Shown here: piece after piece, positions 12,711 to 23,689 of the stretch
Layout of the letters: each line of letters opens with the position of its first letter
How positions within the stretch are numbered: the stretch's first letter is position 1
Assembly: GCA_030323885.1 (NCBI GenBank)
Contig: CM059193.1
Coordinates: 57,494,042 to 57,558,041, forward strand
Reading direction: 5' to 3'
Length of the DNA: 64,000 nucleotides
Origin: Branchipolynoe longqiensis
Taxonomy: Eukaryota; Annelida; Polychaeta; Phyllodocida; Polynoidae
Translations under genes and position numbers: made by a program
Notes under the pieces: generated by a model
The model's input: the letters and a program-made list of their open reading frames with translations, nothing else
What the model was told of the DNA's origin: nothing
The model's database searches: none

Positions 12711-13015
12711 CCAGATGGGATAGCTGAATGAGTTGAGCATCCGTCTCGTGTCATGGTAAATCGTTTGAACCCTGGTCGAGACAAAGCAATGTCTTAAAAA
12801 TTAATACTTGTCGCATCCTAGCCTGGTGCTCGGCATTATTAGGATTGGGCTCTGTGTCAGGATAATGTGACCGAGTAGGATATCAGGTCATGGTGCTGGC
12901 AACCTGGTCTCCCAGTGAGGCAACACTACAAAGTAACAATGAGTTTGCACCGTCGCATGTCGGTACCCGCCCTGATGACCTTAGATGTTGCCAGGAAGTA
13001 TAACTCCAAGAACCA
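12711..13015 (+). mobile_element. SINE-B
   Basis: Head GATAGCTGAATGAGTTGAGC and box-B-like CGTTTGAACCC. Shortened body, tail CCAACCAACTAACC. Confidence 0.8.
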
Positions 13016-13275
13016 ACCAACTAACCAACTCCAAGCAGGATTTACCATAATGACGGTATAGGAGCAGTGCAATACTTAGTTCGTGATAAATACACCAGAG
13101 GGCAGCAGCGTACACGGCTTCCCTTAACACGTTCCACCGGTTCCTCCAGCCCGGCCCAACGCAGACTGGCCATTCTGTACACACAGTGCTGCCACCTGGT
13201 GAGAAAAACCGGCAGTACAGTTTCTATGCCAGTTCATTTCCCTCATTAGATGTCGCCATAAAAAAAGCTGCACAG

Positions 13276-13640
13276 TATAGACCTATTTCATATTACGTCA
13301 GGATAGGTATCTAGGTCAGTGTGTGTGCCTTTTGGCTGCATGATGACACATTGTCACACTGCAAACTCAGTGGCTATGAGCAATCTTCACACAGAAAAAG
13401 TTAAATATCTCTAAAACCACACCACCTAGACACAAACCGCTTGGAACACATATAGAAAACATGTTTAATGAAGAGATTATACTAAATTTATAAGGTTAGG
13501 GTTCTGCATTTCTATTAATTTTGAATAAAACTGACGTTTTTCACTGCGCGTATCGGCAAACTCAATGGCAGTGTGCCTTCTTTCTGCAGCCAAGCTGCAT
13601 ATGCATACACAATGTTAGTAAACATTGAAATAGGTCTATA
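13276..13640. mobile_element. MITE-F (TATAGACCTATTTCA ends)
   Basis: Perfect inverted ends TATAGACCTATTTCA and TGAAATAGGTCTATA. The interior (AACCGCTTGGAACACATATA, AAATATCTCTAAAACCACAC) is shared with elements at 32.7-33.2 and 55.6-56.0 kb that have different ends. Confidence 0.8.
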
Positions 13641-13761
13641 ATGAAGCATCATTGTTTCAAAACCAAAGGAAATATCTAAATTTGACTCTACATATCTAAC
13701 TTAGAAAACCGGTGCACTTATTAAGCATTTGTTGCTGCATAGAAGGGTACACTGAATCCAG

Positions 13762-13915
13762 ACGGGATGGCCAAATGAGTTAGAGCGTCCGGCTCCCATG
13801 TTGGTAGATCGTGGGGTCGTGGGTTCGAATCCTGGTCGAGTCAAACCGATGACTTAAAAATTGATACTTGTCGCTTCCTAGCCTGGCACTCGGCATTATT
13901 AGGATAGGGCAAGGA
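13762..13915 (+). mobile_element. SINE-B head with foreign 3' patch
   Basis: Head GATGGCCAAATGAGTTAGAG, box B GGTTCGAATCC, body to GGATAGGGCAAGG. It then switches to AGCAGTGGAATGAGGAAGAC and CTGGTTAAACAACTAATG, a patch also found after a SINE-C at 35330. Confidence 0.7.
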
Positions 13916-14378
13916 GCAGTGGAATGAGGAAGACCAATCGCCTGCGATTGAAATTTCCCCTGGTTAAACAACTAATGTACCACAAAACAATTTAATAGGA
14001 CTTGTTACTGCAGAAGCCTATTGTGTCACATTTTAGCATGCTTGTCAACATTAATTTGACATGTTCGCATCTCAAAGATTAGCCATTTCAAATATATGTT
14101 ACTCCAAAGGAAAATAAAGTTGAATATTATAAAGTTTTAATCAATTTATTATAGTTGTCTCCCAAAAATGGCAGAAACTCAAAACCATGGGACTAGTTGA
14201 AGTCTCAATTTCAGATCGAGTAAGGTATTATATAGAAGATGTAGCAGCTTCTGTGAAACAAGCCCAGATTGGATTATCGGAATGATGGCAGCTTCAACTC
14301 AAATGTGGTAGTCATGGTTTCATTTCGGCCCAGATGGCATTTTGTTGATTTTTGAGCCTGAACCCTTGATGTATAAAA

Positions 14379-14437
14379 TGAAGAGTTCAGGTGCAAAACC
14401 AAGTGGCGTTTGCGTGGTTTTGTGCCTGAACTCTTCA
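14379..14437. repeat. 59-bp hairpin related to the 3076 MITE
   Basis: TGAAGAGTTCAGGTGCAAAA pairs with TTTTGTGCCTGAACTCTTCA around a 19-bp loop. It is either an extreme internal-deletion MITE or two facing ends. Confidence 0.65.
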
Positions 14438-14524
14438 AATGTTGTCTTTCGATTATCTTATGTCTGTTTTTAAAGGGCTGCTTCTAGTGTTCAAGTCCTT
14501 TACCAATGGGATGGTTGGTGCAAA

Positions 14525-14990
14525 TATACACATATACCCATATGCACATATGCACACATGCACATATACACATATACACAAATACACAAATACACATATA
14601 CACATATACACAAATACACAAGTACGCAAGTACACATGTACACATGTACACATGTTCACATGTACGCATGTATGCATGTACGCATGTACGCATGTATGCA
14701 TGTATGCATGTACCCATGTACGCATGTATGCATGTACGCATGTACGCATGTATGCATGTATGCATGTATGCATGTATACATGTACACATGTACACATATA
14801 CACATATACACATACACACATACACACAAATACACATATACACATATGCACAAATACACAAATACACATATACACATATACACATATTTCACATATACAC
14901 ATATACACATATACACATATACACATATACATATACACATATAGTGATAGTGATACACATGTACACACATACACACATACACATAAATAC
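14525..14990. repeat. Alternating purine-pyrimidine satellite (ACATAT / GCATGTAC)
   Basis: (CACATATA)n flanks a central block of ATGTACGCATGTATGC units (14630-14790). It is self-complementary, so it is open on both strands without being coding. Confidence 0.9.
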
Positions 14991-15009
14991 ATATATTCTA
15001 TATAATCTA

Positions 15010-15470
15010 TAATATACAGATATATCTATTATGTGATGCATAACCCATTATATCAATATAAATGGAAGGGGAACATGTACTCTATACATATTCCTCCTTT
15101 GACGCATTGGAGTGCCCCCCCCCCACCCCACCCCCAGCTGTCGGGGTAATTGGTGGGTGGGCCCCTCCCCCTTGCATCACACACACTGGATAATTATTTC
15201 CTTATTTATTAGTCGAATCGACCGTGGTATATTATTAACCAATCGCTGTCGTCCGGCCACCGGATCCCAGCAGCGTTCGACAGCATCTGGATATTTTGAA
15301 TCATCACTTGCCGCCAGAGTTGTGCTTTTATGTTTAATTAGGTAGGGCATTTATTGCTCAGCCTGGAGTGAATAAACCAACCAATCCAATCTCCCCCTGA
15401 ATGTATTGGATGTCCGTCCCCACTGACACTCAAACACATTTTTTTTTATTAAACTGTCTGGATTTGTTGG
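15010..15470. other. No gene recognised
   Basis: AT-rich DNA with a C-rich run at about 15114-15135 (CCCCCCCCCCACCCCACCCC). Confidence 0.5.
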
Positions 15471-16560
15471 CCCTGCACCAATAATGTTACACTGCAAACA
15501 GCCTGGATGTAATTTTGACTAAAGTAAAACAAGAAAACATTTTAGCCTTTTTGAGGACAGCTGTTCTGTGCCACTTCATATAGTCTATTAAACCAATTTT
15601 TTGAACAATAAAAGCTTTTACTTTCATCTAGAATTGTATTTACCGTAACCATAAATTACATGATTGTGAACTTTTTAAATTCATGAGTGTCTATTGACAC
15701 ATAATTTATTGTATACTTTTATATTATATGTAAATGCAATCGTTGAATAAAAAACAAACAATTCTTACCATGAATACCCATCTAACAAAAAAACGTCATA
15801 CTGACATCAATATGACATTATAAAATGTTGCAATAACGTTATAAAAAAGTCATATAAACGTTATTTTGTATGGGATAACAAATGTTATATAGCGTTATTT
15901 TGTAATGTTCTCAAGACGTATTTTAACGTCATTGTGATGTTTTCATATAACATTGCATGTTAAACGATAATGGAAGATTCATAACCATGTTGGCCTGAGT
16001 ACCAGGTATGCACTGCTAAACAATGTTTTTAATGGGTATTTGCTGTGATCCTTGATTTTAGTTGCCCTGCAATGGCCCTTCCTCATGTGTAAGTTTGTTT
16101 ACTTACTTTTCTTGAACGTCACTTAATTTAATGCAGGTTAGTTTCCCATTAAATGGTCATAAGATGGTTGGCCCTGATCAGCCCGTCCTCGTTGCCAAAT
16201 TTGCAGTGAAGATCGCACCAATATCAACTAGATTAAGCTGGATTAGGTTTGGGTATACTTTATATCTCACACATCTTTACAGTCTCTTCCAAGATGGCTA
16301 CCCTCTTTCTCAGTCACAATATACCCCAAAACTTTACAATACATGTTATAACATCAGTTACCATGACATTGTTACTATGACGTTATGACATTACAATACA
16401 TGGTATAACATCAGTATAACATTACTGTGACGTTATAATGTACCAGAACCAAATAATAACGTTAGCCTGACATTACTTAATGTTATGTGTTAGCTGGGTA
16501 TGGCCTATGCTGCTGATATGGCGTGAAGAAACGATCAATCAATCAATCCCATCTGCTTAT
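15470..16560 (+). mobile_element. LINE 3' end interrupted by MITE-G
   Basis: Sequence 15480-15776 and 16499-16550 matches the copy at 48540-48880 (AAGAAAACATTTTAGCC, TTTGACACATAATT-like block, TATGCTGCTGATATGGCGTG), ending in (AATC)n. A MITE entered the TA just before TGGCCTATGCTG. Confidence 0.7.
15777..16498. mobile_element. MITE-G with TA target duplication
   Basis: Ends CCCATCTAACA and TGTTAGCTGGG, flanked by TA on both sides. The empty site is preserved in the LINE copy at 48820. The interior is rich in AACGTTAT and TGACATTA motifs. TA duplication fits Tc1/mariner-like mobilisation. Confidence 0.85.
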
Positions 16561-16801
16561 CTCCTTGTTATTCCTAGGGAAGTTGTATGCACATACCCAT
16601 ATAGATATATGCATATATACACATATTTATGCAGGTATGAACTTGTTCGTGGGTGTCCATATACCACTATCGATTTACTTGAAAGACATTCCATAGTTCA
16701 CTTCTGTAAAGGCCCTGTCACACTATGACGTTTCGAACCCATCGACAAACGTCCAACTCTTCGGCGTTTTGGGAGAAAGTTTGATGGGTTGTAGTGTGTT
16801 A

Positions 16802-19408
16802 TGGAGCTGTCACACTACGACGTTTCCCACCAACGCGCGTCGACGTGTTGCCTTTTTGGTCGAAACGTCGGTACACGTCCGGTACGTTACCGGCGCGTTA
16901 CCGGCGCGTCGGTACACGTTGAGGGATAGCAACGTGTGAATGGACACGTCGGCGCGCGTCGGGTCGCGCCGATCGTTTTGTGCTTGCACAAAACTTTCGA
17001 CGCGCGCCGACGCGCGCCAACGCGTTGGATCGCGCGTTACCGGCGCGTTGTCAGGACGTCGACACACGTTACCAGCGCGTTGGAGGAACGTTGCTCGCAC
17101 GTTGCTGTGTGTGTGTGTCTGTGTGTCTCTGTGTGTGTCTCTGTGTCTGTGTGTGTGTGTCTGTGTGTGTGTCTCTGTGTCTCTGTGTGTGTATCTGAGT
17201 GTGTCTCTGGGTGTGTGTCTATGTGTGTGTTTCTCTGTGGCTCTGTGTGTCTCTCTGTGGCTCTGTGTGTGTCTCTCTGTGTGTGTCTCTGTTTCTGCGT
17301 GTGTGTGTCTCTGTGTCTTTGTGTGTGTGTCTCTGTGTCTGTGTGTGTCTCTATGTCTGTGTGTGTGTTCTGTGTGTCTGTCTCTGTGTGTGTATGTGTG
17401 TGTGTCTGTGTGTGTGTGTCTCTGTGTTTCTGTGTGTGTGTCTGTGAGTGTGTCTCTGCATGTGTGTCTCTGCATCTGTGTGTGTATGTGTGTCTGTCTG
17501 TGTGTGTCTCTGTGTCTCTGTGTGTGTCTCTTTGTCTGTGTGTGTCTCTGTGTCTCTGTGTGTGTCTCTGTGACTGTGTGTGTGTCTCTGTGTGTGTCTT
17601 TGTGTGTGTGACTCTGTGTCTCTGTGTGTGTCTCTATGTGTGTGCATGTGTCTCTGTGTGTATGTCTCTGAGAGAGACACACACAGACACTCTCCCTCCC
17701 TCCATCCCTCCTTCCCTCTCTCCCTCCCTCTCTCTCCCTCCCTCCCCCCCCCCTCCCTCCCACACAGAGACACATAGACACACACAGACAGAGACACACA
17801 AATAAACAGAGACACCCACACATACACACACATACACACAGAGACACATACAGACACAGAGACACACACATACACACAGACACAGATAGACACACACAAA
17901 GACACACACACACAGAGATACACAGAGAGACACACACAGAGATACACACACACATACACAGAGACACACACACAGACACAGAGACACACACATAGACATA
18001 CACAGAGACACACATATACACAGAGACACACACACACCCAGAGAGACACACACAGAGACACACACACATACACAGATACACATACAGAGACACAGAGACA
18101 CACACACAGACACTCACACACATACACAGAGACACACACAGACACACACAGAGACACACACACATACACAGAGACACACACACAGACACACACAGAGAGA
18201 CACACACAGAGACACACATACACAGAGACACACATAGACCCAGAGCCACACACATAGACACAGAGACACACATACATACATAGATACACACACAGACACA
18301 GAGACACACACAGTCACAGAGAGACACACACAAAGACACAGAGACAGACACAGAGACACACATAGACAGAGAGACACACACAGACACACACAGACACAGA
18401 TACACACTGATACACAGCGACACACACACACACAGACACACACAGACACAGAGACACATACAGAGACACACACACATACACACACAGAGACAAAGAGACA
18501 CACTCAGAGACACAGAGCCACACACACAGACACAAATACGCACACACAGAGGCACATACACAGATACACACACAAAGACACACACAGAGACGCACACATA
18601 CACAGAGACGCACACAGAGACACACACATAGACCCAGAGACACACATACAGACACAGAGAGACACACACAGACACAGAGACACACACAGTCACAGAGAGA
18701 CACACACAAAGACACAGAGACACACACAGAGACACACACAGACACACACACATAGACAGAGAGATACACACATAGACACAGAGACACACACACAGACACA
18801 GAGACACACACACAAACACACACACAGACACACACAGAGACACAGATACACACACACAACACACAGACACAGAGACATGTACAGAGACACACACATACAC
18901 ACACAGACAAAGAGACACACACAGACACAGAGCCACACACACAGACACATATATGCACACACAGAGACACAGACACAGAGACACACACACAGAGCCAGAG
19001 ACACAAAGACACAGAGACACACACACATACACACATAGACACACACACACAGACACCGACACAGAGGCACACACACTGACACACACATAGAGACACAGAG
19101 ACACACATATAGATACAGATACAGACACACACACAGACACAGAGACACACACAGACACAGAGACATACATAAAAGACACAGAGACACACAGACACAGACA
19201 CAGAGACACAGGGAGGGAGGCTTTTTCCGCCGCAACGTCGTTACCCGTTGACGGCGCGCTAATGACACGCTATTATCACGCTACCAGCACGTTGCCGCCC
19301 GTCCAACTACCCCACGAAATGCCAAAAAGTTTGACGTTTCTCGACGGGTTGCAAATATTTTCCGCGTTGCTGGCACGCCGGCAGAAACGTCGTAGTGTGA
19401 CAGCCCCA
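16802..19408. mobile_element. Inner PIF/Harbinger-like MITE with TTA duplication
   Basis: Ends TGGAGCTGTCACACTACGAC and the complement of TGGGGCTGTCACACTACGAC (24 of 25 bases match), flanked by TTA at 16799-16801 and 19409-19411, the three-base target typical of PIF/Harbinger. Most of the interior is the TG/CA satellite. Confidence 0.82.
17104..19213. repeat. Fold-back TG/CA satellite
   Basis: A GTGTGTCTCTGT-rich arm (17104-17680) faces a longer ACACACAGAGACAC-rich arm (17765-19213) across a CTCCCTCC core (17690-17760). The arms are complementary, so single strands could form a hairpin of several hundred bp. The very long frames on both strands are compositional. Confidence 0.9.
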
Positions 19409-20241
19409 TTAGTGGCGTGTTTTTGGCGTGTGGCCAACGCATTTCGACGTGAGGCAGAACAACATGTCAACGTCCCACCAGCGGGTTCCCAGCATGCCAT
19501 CGGCGTGTTGTCAGCACGCTGTCGGCTCGCTGTCAGCGCGTTGACGGCGCATTGGTGTCGTGTGAGTAGCGTGTCCACTCATACATACCCGCCAGCAACA
19601 CGTTAGGACGCGCCCGCAGCGCGTCCACACCGCGCGGCCAACGTGTCCAGGAGCGCCGGCAACACGTCCAATGTGCCGAGAAACGCTGGAACAACGCCAA
19701 TATTGCGCCGACTACCCGTCGATCGGACGTGACCGACGTGCTGACGGAACGGTCGCATTTTGGGGAAAAAAAAGCCAACGTTAACCGATGTTGCTCAACG
19801 TCCTGCCAGCGTTCCGCCGGCGCGCTGCCAATGGGTGTTGAGGTGTTGCTAACGCGTCCGTAACGCACCCGCCAACACGCTGACGCGCGATGCGGCCCGT
19901 CAAAAGTTTTGTGCAAGCACAAAAGCTCGATGCGGCCCGACGCGCGCCGACGGCCGCCGACGTGTCGATTCACACGTTGCTATCCCTCAACGTGTACCGA
20001 CGCGCCGGTAACGCGCCGGTAACGTACCGGACGTGTACCGACGTTTCGCCCGAAAATGCAACACGTCGCCACGCGTCGAAGCGCGTTCATGAGAAACGTC
20101 ATAGTGTGACAGGGCCTTTACCTGAGACCCTTCTTCAAACATGAACACACCTGTCTGGCATTGTTCAACTGATACTACTCACCAGCGAATAGCATTGCCA
20201 CTATATACACAGAATGGTTCAAGTTAGCGAAGGATTCATTT

Positions 20242-20945
20242 TAAATAAAGTTGCATAGTCTGATAAAAGCATCAAATTTTCAAAACCAAAACAATGACCT
20301 AGACTTGATCCTACATAGATTCTGATGTCATTAAGTATGTGTCCATGCATAGCAGGGTGTAAAATGTTCCTATTTACTGCATTGGGGGGGGAATGCAAAT
20401 GTTCTATTACTGATCAGGTATACGTGACAAGGTGCATGTATGTGTATATGTAGGTGCTGGTGGTGCCTGATTGAGATGTAAATAGACATAGTGATGCTTG
20501 CAGGGTTGTGCGTAAGGGGCACTCAGAGGCTCCCCCCCCCTCCGCCCTCCCCCCCCTCCCTCCTCCCCCCTCCCCCCTCAAAACTAAAACAATAGTCTAG
20601 ATTTGATTTCTACATATTTGACTTGGCTACCAGTGTACTCATTCACTATTTCTGTTGTTGTATAGATGGAGATACTGGGTCAATGTAAGAGGATTATGTT
20701 ACAGCAGAAGTCGATGGTGTCAGAGTTTTGATGTGCTTGCCAAAATTAATGTTGTAGGTTTTGTATTACAGCGCTCTGAAAAGTCAGCCATTTAAGATAA
20801 AAATCATTTCACACTAACTGACAGGTAACCTGAATTATGGAACTCCAAAGTAAACTGCCTCAAAGAAACAGCTCCACAGTTTGGCGGGTAAGTTACAGCA
20901 TGTAGCAAAATGTTACATAGTCCGATGGAGTTATATCTTTCTGTG
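20242..20945 (-). mobile_element. MITE-A fragments, reverse, with C-rich interruption
   Basis: AAAGTTGCATAGTCTGATAA and CAAAACCAAAACAATGACC at the left; a CTCCCCCCCCCTCC tract at 20,530-20,578; then a second MITE-A-like stretch to 20,920. Confidence 0.55.
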
Positions 20946-21089
20946 GAGTAACATCACTATCGTTTCTATTAATTGAAGCAAACTTGTGTATAGTTTAGAC
21001 TGTTATATTTGGGAATAAATACAACATAATATGGCTACTATTCCAGCGGTGACACAAAAGCCCACCTTCATTGACTGAATAAATATTAT

Positions 21090-21440
21090 CAGCTACCAAA
21101 AAGCTGATGATGAATATATCATGGACAAAGAAGATCACCAACAAAGAAGTTCTCAGAAAACTTAAAAATCAGAAAAGCTTGTTTGCCACTATACAGACAA
21201 AGATACTTATTTATTTTGGCCACATCATTCATCAGAGTTCAATATACCGTACATTGTTGGAAGGGAAGGTGAATGGCAGCAGAGGGAGAGGGAGACCAAG
21301 AACATCATGGTTTACAAATATTTCACAGTGGACATGCTTGAATTATTCACAGTCTATCAGAACAGCACATCATCGGGACAAGTGGAGAACCATTGCATCC
21401 AACCCTCGACTAGAGGACGGAACTATTGATTGATTGATGA
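21090..21440 (+). mobile_element. LINE (RTE-like) C-terminal fragment
   Basis: Translates to ISWTKKITNKEVLRKL, LIYFGHIIHQSS and GRGRPRTSWFTNISQW, the GHI/RPR..W tail also seen at 26.5 kb. Ends in (GATT)n. 5' truncated. Confidence 0.75.
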
Positions 21441-22131
21441 CCAAAAAGATAAAGACAAAAAAAAGGGAAACAAATCTAGAACTCTTGAGGATGGTAGCGG
21501 ATAAATCCGAAGAAAGCCAATGAAGGTTCGCTGTCCCTCAGTTAATCTGCGTCAGTCAGGACTAATGATAAAGTCTCTGATAAGAGGTGGAGTACATTTC
21601 TTGATATAGTGCCTACTTACTTACAAGTGTGGTAGCCCTGTTGACAACAATATTATTTCTATCGGATGCATACCACGCTATCTGTAATGAATATCGAAAT
21701 CCTAATACCTGTGTGAGATAATAATCTGACTCTTTTAATAAGGTGTACTCTCCAGTAACTTTAATATGCATAATATAGTACCTGTCCAGTCACTTTAATA
21801 TGCATAATAAAGTGACTCTCCCTATATTGTTATTTGTTGTGACTCTCCACCAATTTCCTTTTTGTAAATGTTTGATCATTTTATAACATGAATTGATCGT
21901 TAGTTTTGGTTAAAATAACCAGAAATACATTAGAATATTTGTATTTCAAACAAACCACCGTCTATTATATACAGCCATATACATGAACGTACATGAACAA
22001 GTGTAGGTATGCATATCATGTCTTTAAAATAATAATAAAAAGAGCCAACATATATCTCCTAACCCACCATAAAGATCCACTGACCTAAAGTCACAATATC
22101 ATAGGAGGAGTCACTTTAGTGTGCCTAATTA
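21441..22131. other. No gene recognised
   Basis: AT-rich. A short duplicated word, CAGTCACTTTAATATGCATA, occurs near 21,770 and 21,795. Confidence 0.5.
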
Positions 22132-23582
22132 ACGTTGCATAGTCCGATGGCTTTGAGTTTCTGTCATTTTCTGAGATAAATACATTATATTGATCATTAT
22201 GATATGCAGCGAAGGAGGAAGACAAGGCAGGAAGTGGAAATAAAAAACACTTTATTGTCTATAAAGTGGGTAATGCAGGAGTAATATGAGTAATATCAGG
22301 AACAAAAAGTAGAGAATAAAATGAGGAAAGCACAATAAAATGAGGAGCAAGTACATAGGAATCAGTGGAACAATGCAATAGTGTCTTATAGTGTCAATGT
22401 TAGGGGAGGTGCCCCGAAGAGCCCTCCGCCGGAAGAGGTAAAAGAGAGTGTAGGGTGGGTGGGTGGGGAAAATCGTGAGAAGTGGATCAGGCCAGGCGTG
22501 GAGGCGTAGTGACTGGAGGATGGTTGGTTGGTTTGGGGTGTTCGTAACCTTACGACGGTTACCGGTTGCAGAACTGCAACATTATAGAGAGGCTCCGATA
22601 AATCGGCCCAATCTTTGGTTTGAAGACTTGTCTTCGTCGAGGGAGTGGTATGAAGGCTGGGACATCCTTCACGACGTAGCGCCGGGCAGCAGCGGATCTC
22701 TCCGTGCCGGTATGTAGTAGAGCTGTAGGTGTGTGTAGTGTAGTGTAGCACTTGAATCCGGTCAGCAGGGGTTTGAGGAAGGCGGGCAAAGGCGGGAGCA
22801 GCGGTCGTTCCAGCAACAAGAACCAGACAAAGAAATCGTAATAGGTCAAGGGCCCCACCCAAGAACACAACAACCCTGGTCAGGGGAAGAAGTGTGCCTG
22901 GGAGAAATCGAATGGGCAGAATCTAGGAAAGAGAAATGAGGAGAGTTGAGTCAAAGGACCGTGTCTATTTGCCCTGCGGTGACCATCCAGCGAGCCATAG
23001 ACACGGACAGAGTAAGAATAGAAAGTGAAAATGCCGGCGGGCACCCCCTCCTGGAACTCTTTTCAGACATATCAAGGAGGTGCTAGGCCGGCAGAGAGGT
23101 GATAGAGAGAGGTGTGGACGAAGTGCGGTCCGGATAGCAAGTGACTGGAGGAGGGTGGGCTGCCGCTTATAAGGCGGAGAAAGGGAGGGGGGGTGTTATG
23201 TCACCCAACGGTCGCTGGCGGGCTGGAGGAGGGCGGGGGGGGGGGGGCGAGGGGGCACTCCTCCTCCGCAGCGCATCAAACGCAATGCAAGCATTACGAA
23301 CAAGCTACTTTACTTTAGGTTGATGTAACTTTTAGTTTAAATGGCTAACTTTGGATATATTTGAAGTGACAACATGCCAAATTAATTTAGGCAAGCACGC
23401 CAAAACTCTGACACCATCGGGTTATGCAGTAACGGGTTCTATTAAAGTGACTCCTCATGCCCTTCTATGTGACAACAAATGCTTAATAACTGTACCAGTA
23501 TCTAAGATAAGTATGTAGAATCAAATCTAGGTCAGTGTTTTGGTTTTGAAAAGTTGATGCTTCATCGGACTATGCAGCTTTA
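22132..23582 (+). mobile_element. MITE-A split by a YR-type insertion
   Basis: Left part 22132-22200 (TTGCATAGTCCGATGGCTTT to GATCATTAT) and right part 23302-23582 (to GGACTATGCAGCTTTAA), continuous once the 1.1-kb GC-rich insert is removed. Confidence 0.82.
22201..23301 (-). mobile_element. Non-coding relative or solo A-B unit of the YR retroelement
   Basis: Read on the minus strand this 1.1-kb GC-rich insert starts GTTCGTAATGC, followed by a stretch matching GCGTTTGATGCG. It then carries TTATAAG near 23170, a GGAGGGCTCTTCGGGGCACC-like B start near 22400-22430, AATAAA near 22250 and the end CGCTGCATATC, all in the same order as A and B of the element at 49358-54740. Only one A and one B are present, so it is probably a solo unit left by A/B recombination, or a non-autonomous member of a related family. 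It splits a MITE-A between GATCATTAT and AAGCTAC with no obvious duplication. Open frames inside it look incidental. Confidence 0.75.
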
Positions 23583-23689
23583 AGTGACTGGGGAGTCACC
23601 TTATTACTTTATTATTTATCTCACACTGGCTTGCCACTTGAGTGCTGCTAATTCCGACCTTTACAACACACTGTGAATAGATAGTTAGT

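Larger units (their letters stand above)
13252..14200 (-). mobile_element. MITE-A (reverse) broken by two later insertions
   Basis: MITE-A pieces: AAAAGCTGCACAG (to 13275), GAAGCATCATTGTTTCAAAA to about 13757, and 13990-14200 (GGCAGAAACTCAAAACCAT end). Between them lie MITE-F (13276-13640) and a SINE-B fragment with an extra 3' patch (13762-13985). Confidence 0.7.
16707..20120. mobile_element. Outer PIF/Harbinger-like palindromic MITE
   Basis: Perfect 28-bp inverted ends (TAAAGGCCCTGTCACACTAT... at 16707-16734 and its complement at 20093-20120). The GC-rich interior, full of ACGCGCGTCGACG-type words, is shared with the inner element and with 37194-37893. Target duplication unclear (TA). Confidence 0.75.

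Noticed and set aside
14439..15012. Overlapping open frames on both strands
   Set aside because: Alternating purine-pyrimidine repeat; self-complementary composition explains openness in both directions.
16810..19209. A 799-codon minus-strand open frame, and plus-strand partners
   Set aside because: It translates only the TG/CA satellite into Cys/Val/Ser and Thr/His runs. No domain, no splice context; the satellite simply lacks stop words.
22386..22868. 160-codon minus-strand frame with a hydrophobic N-terminus resembling a signal peptide
   Set aside because: It lies wholly inside the YR-related unit and ends in its B repeat. No family match or conserved pattern.
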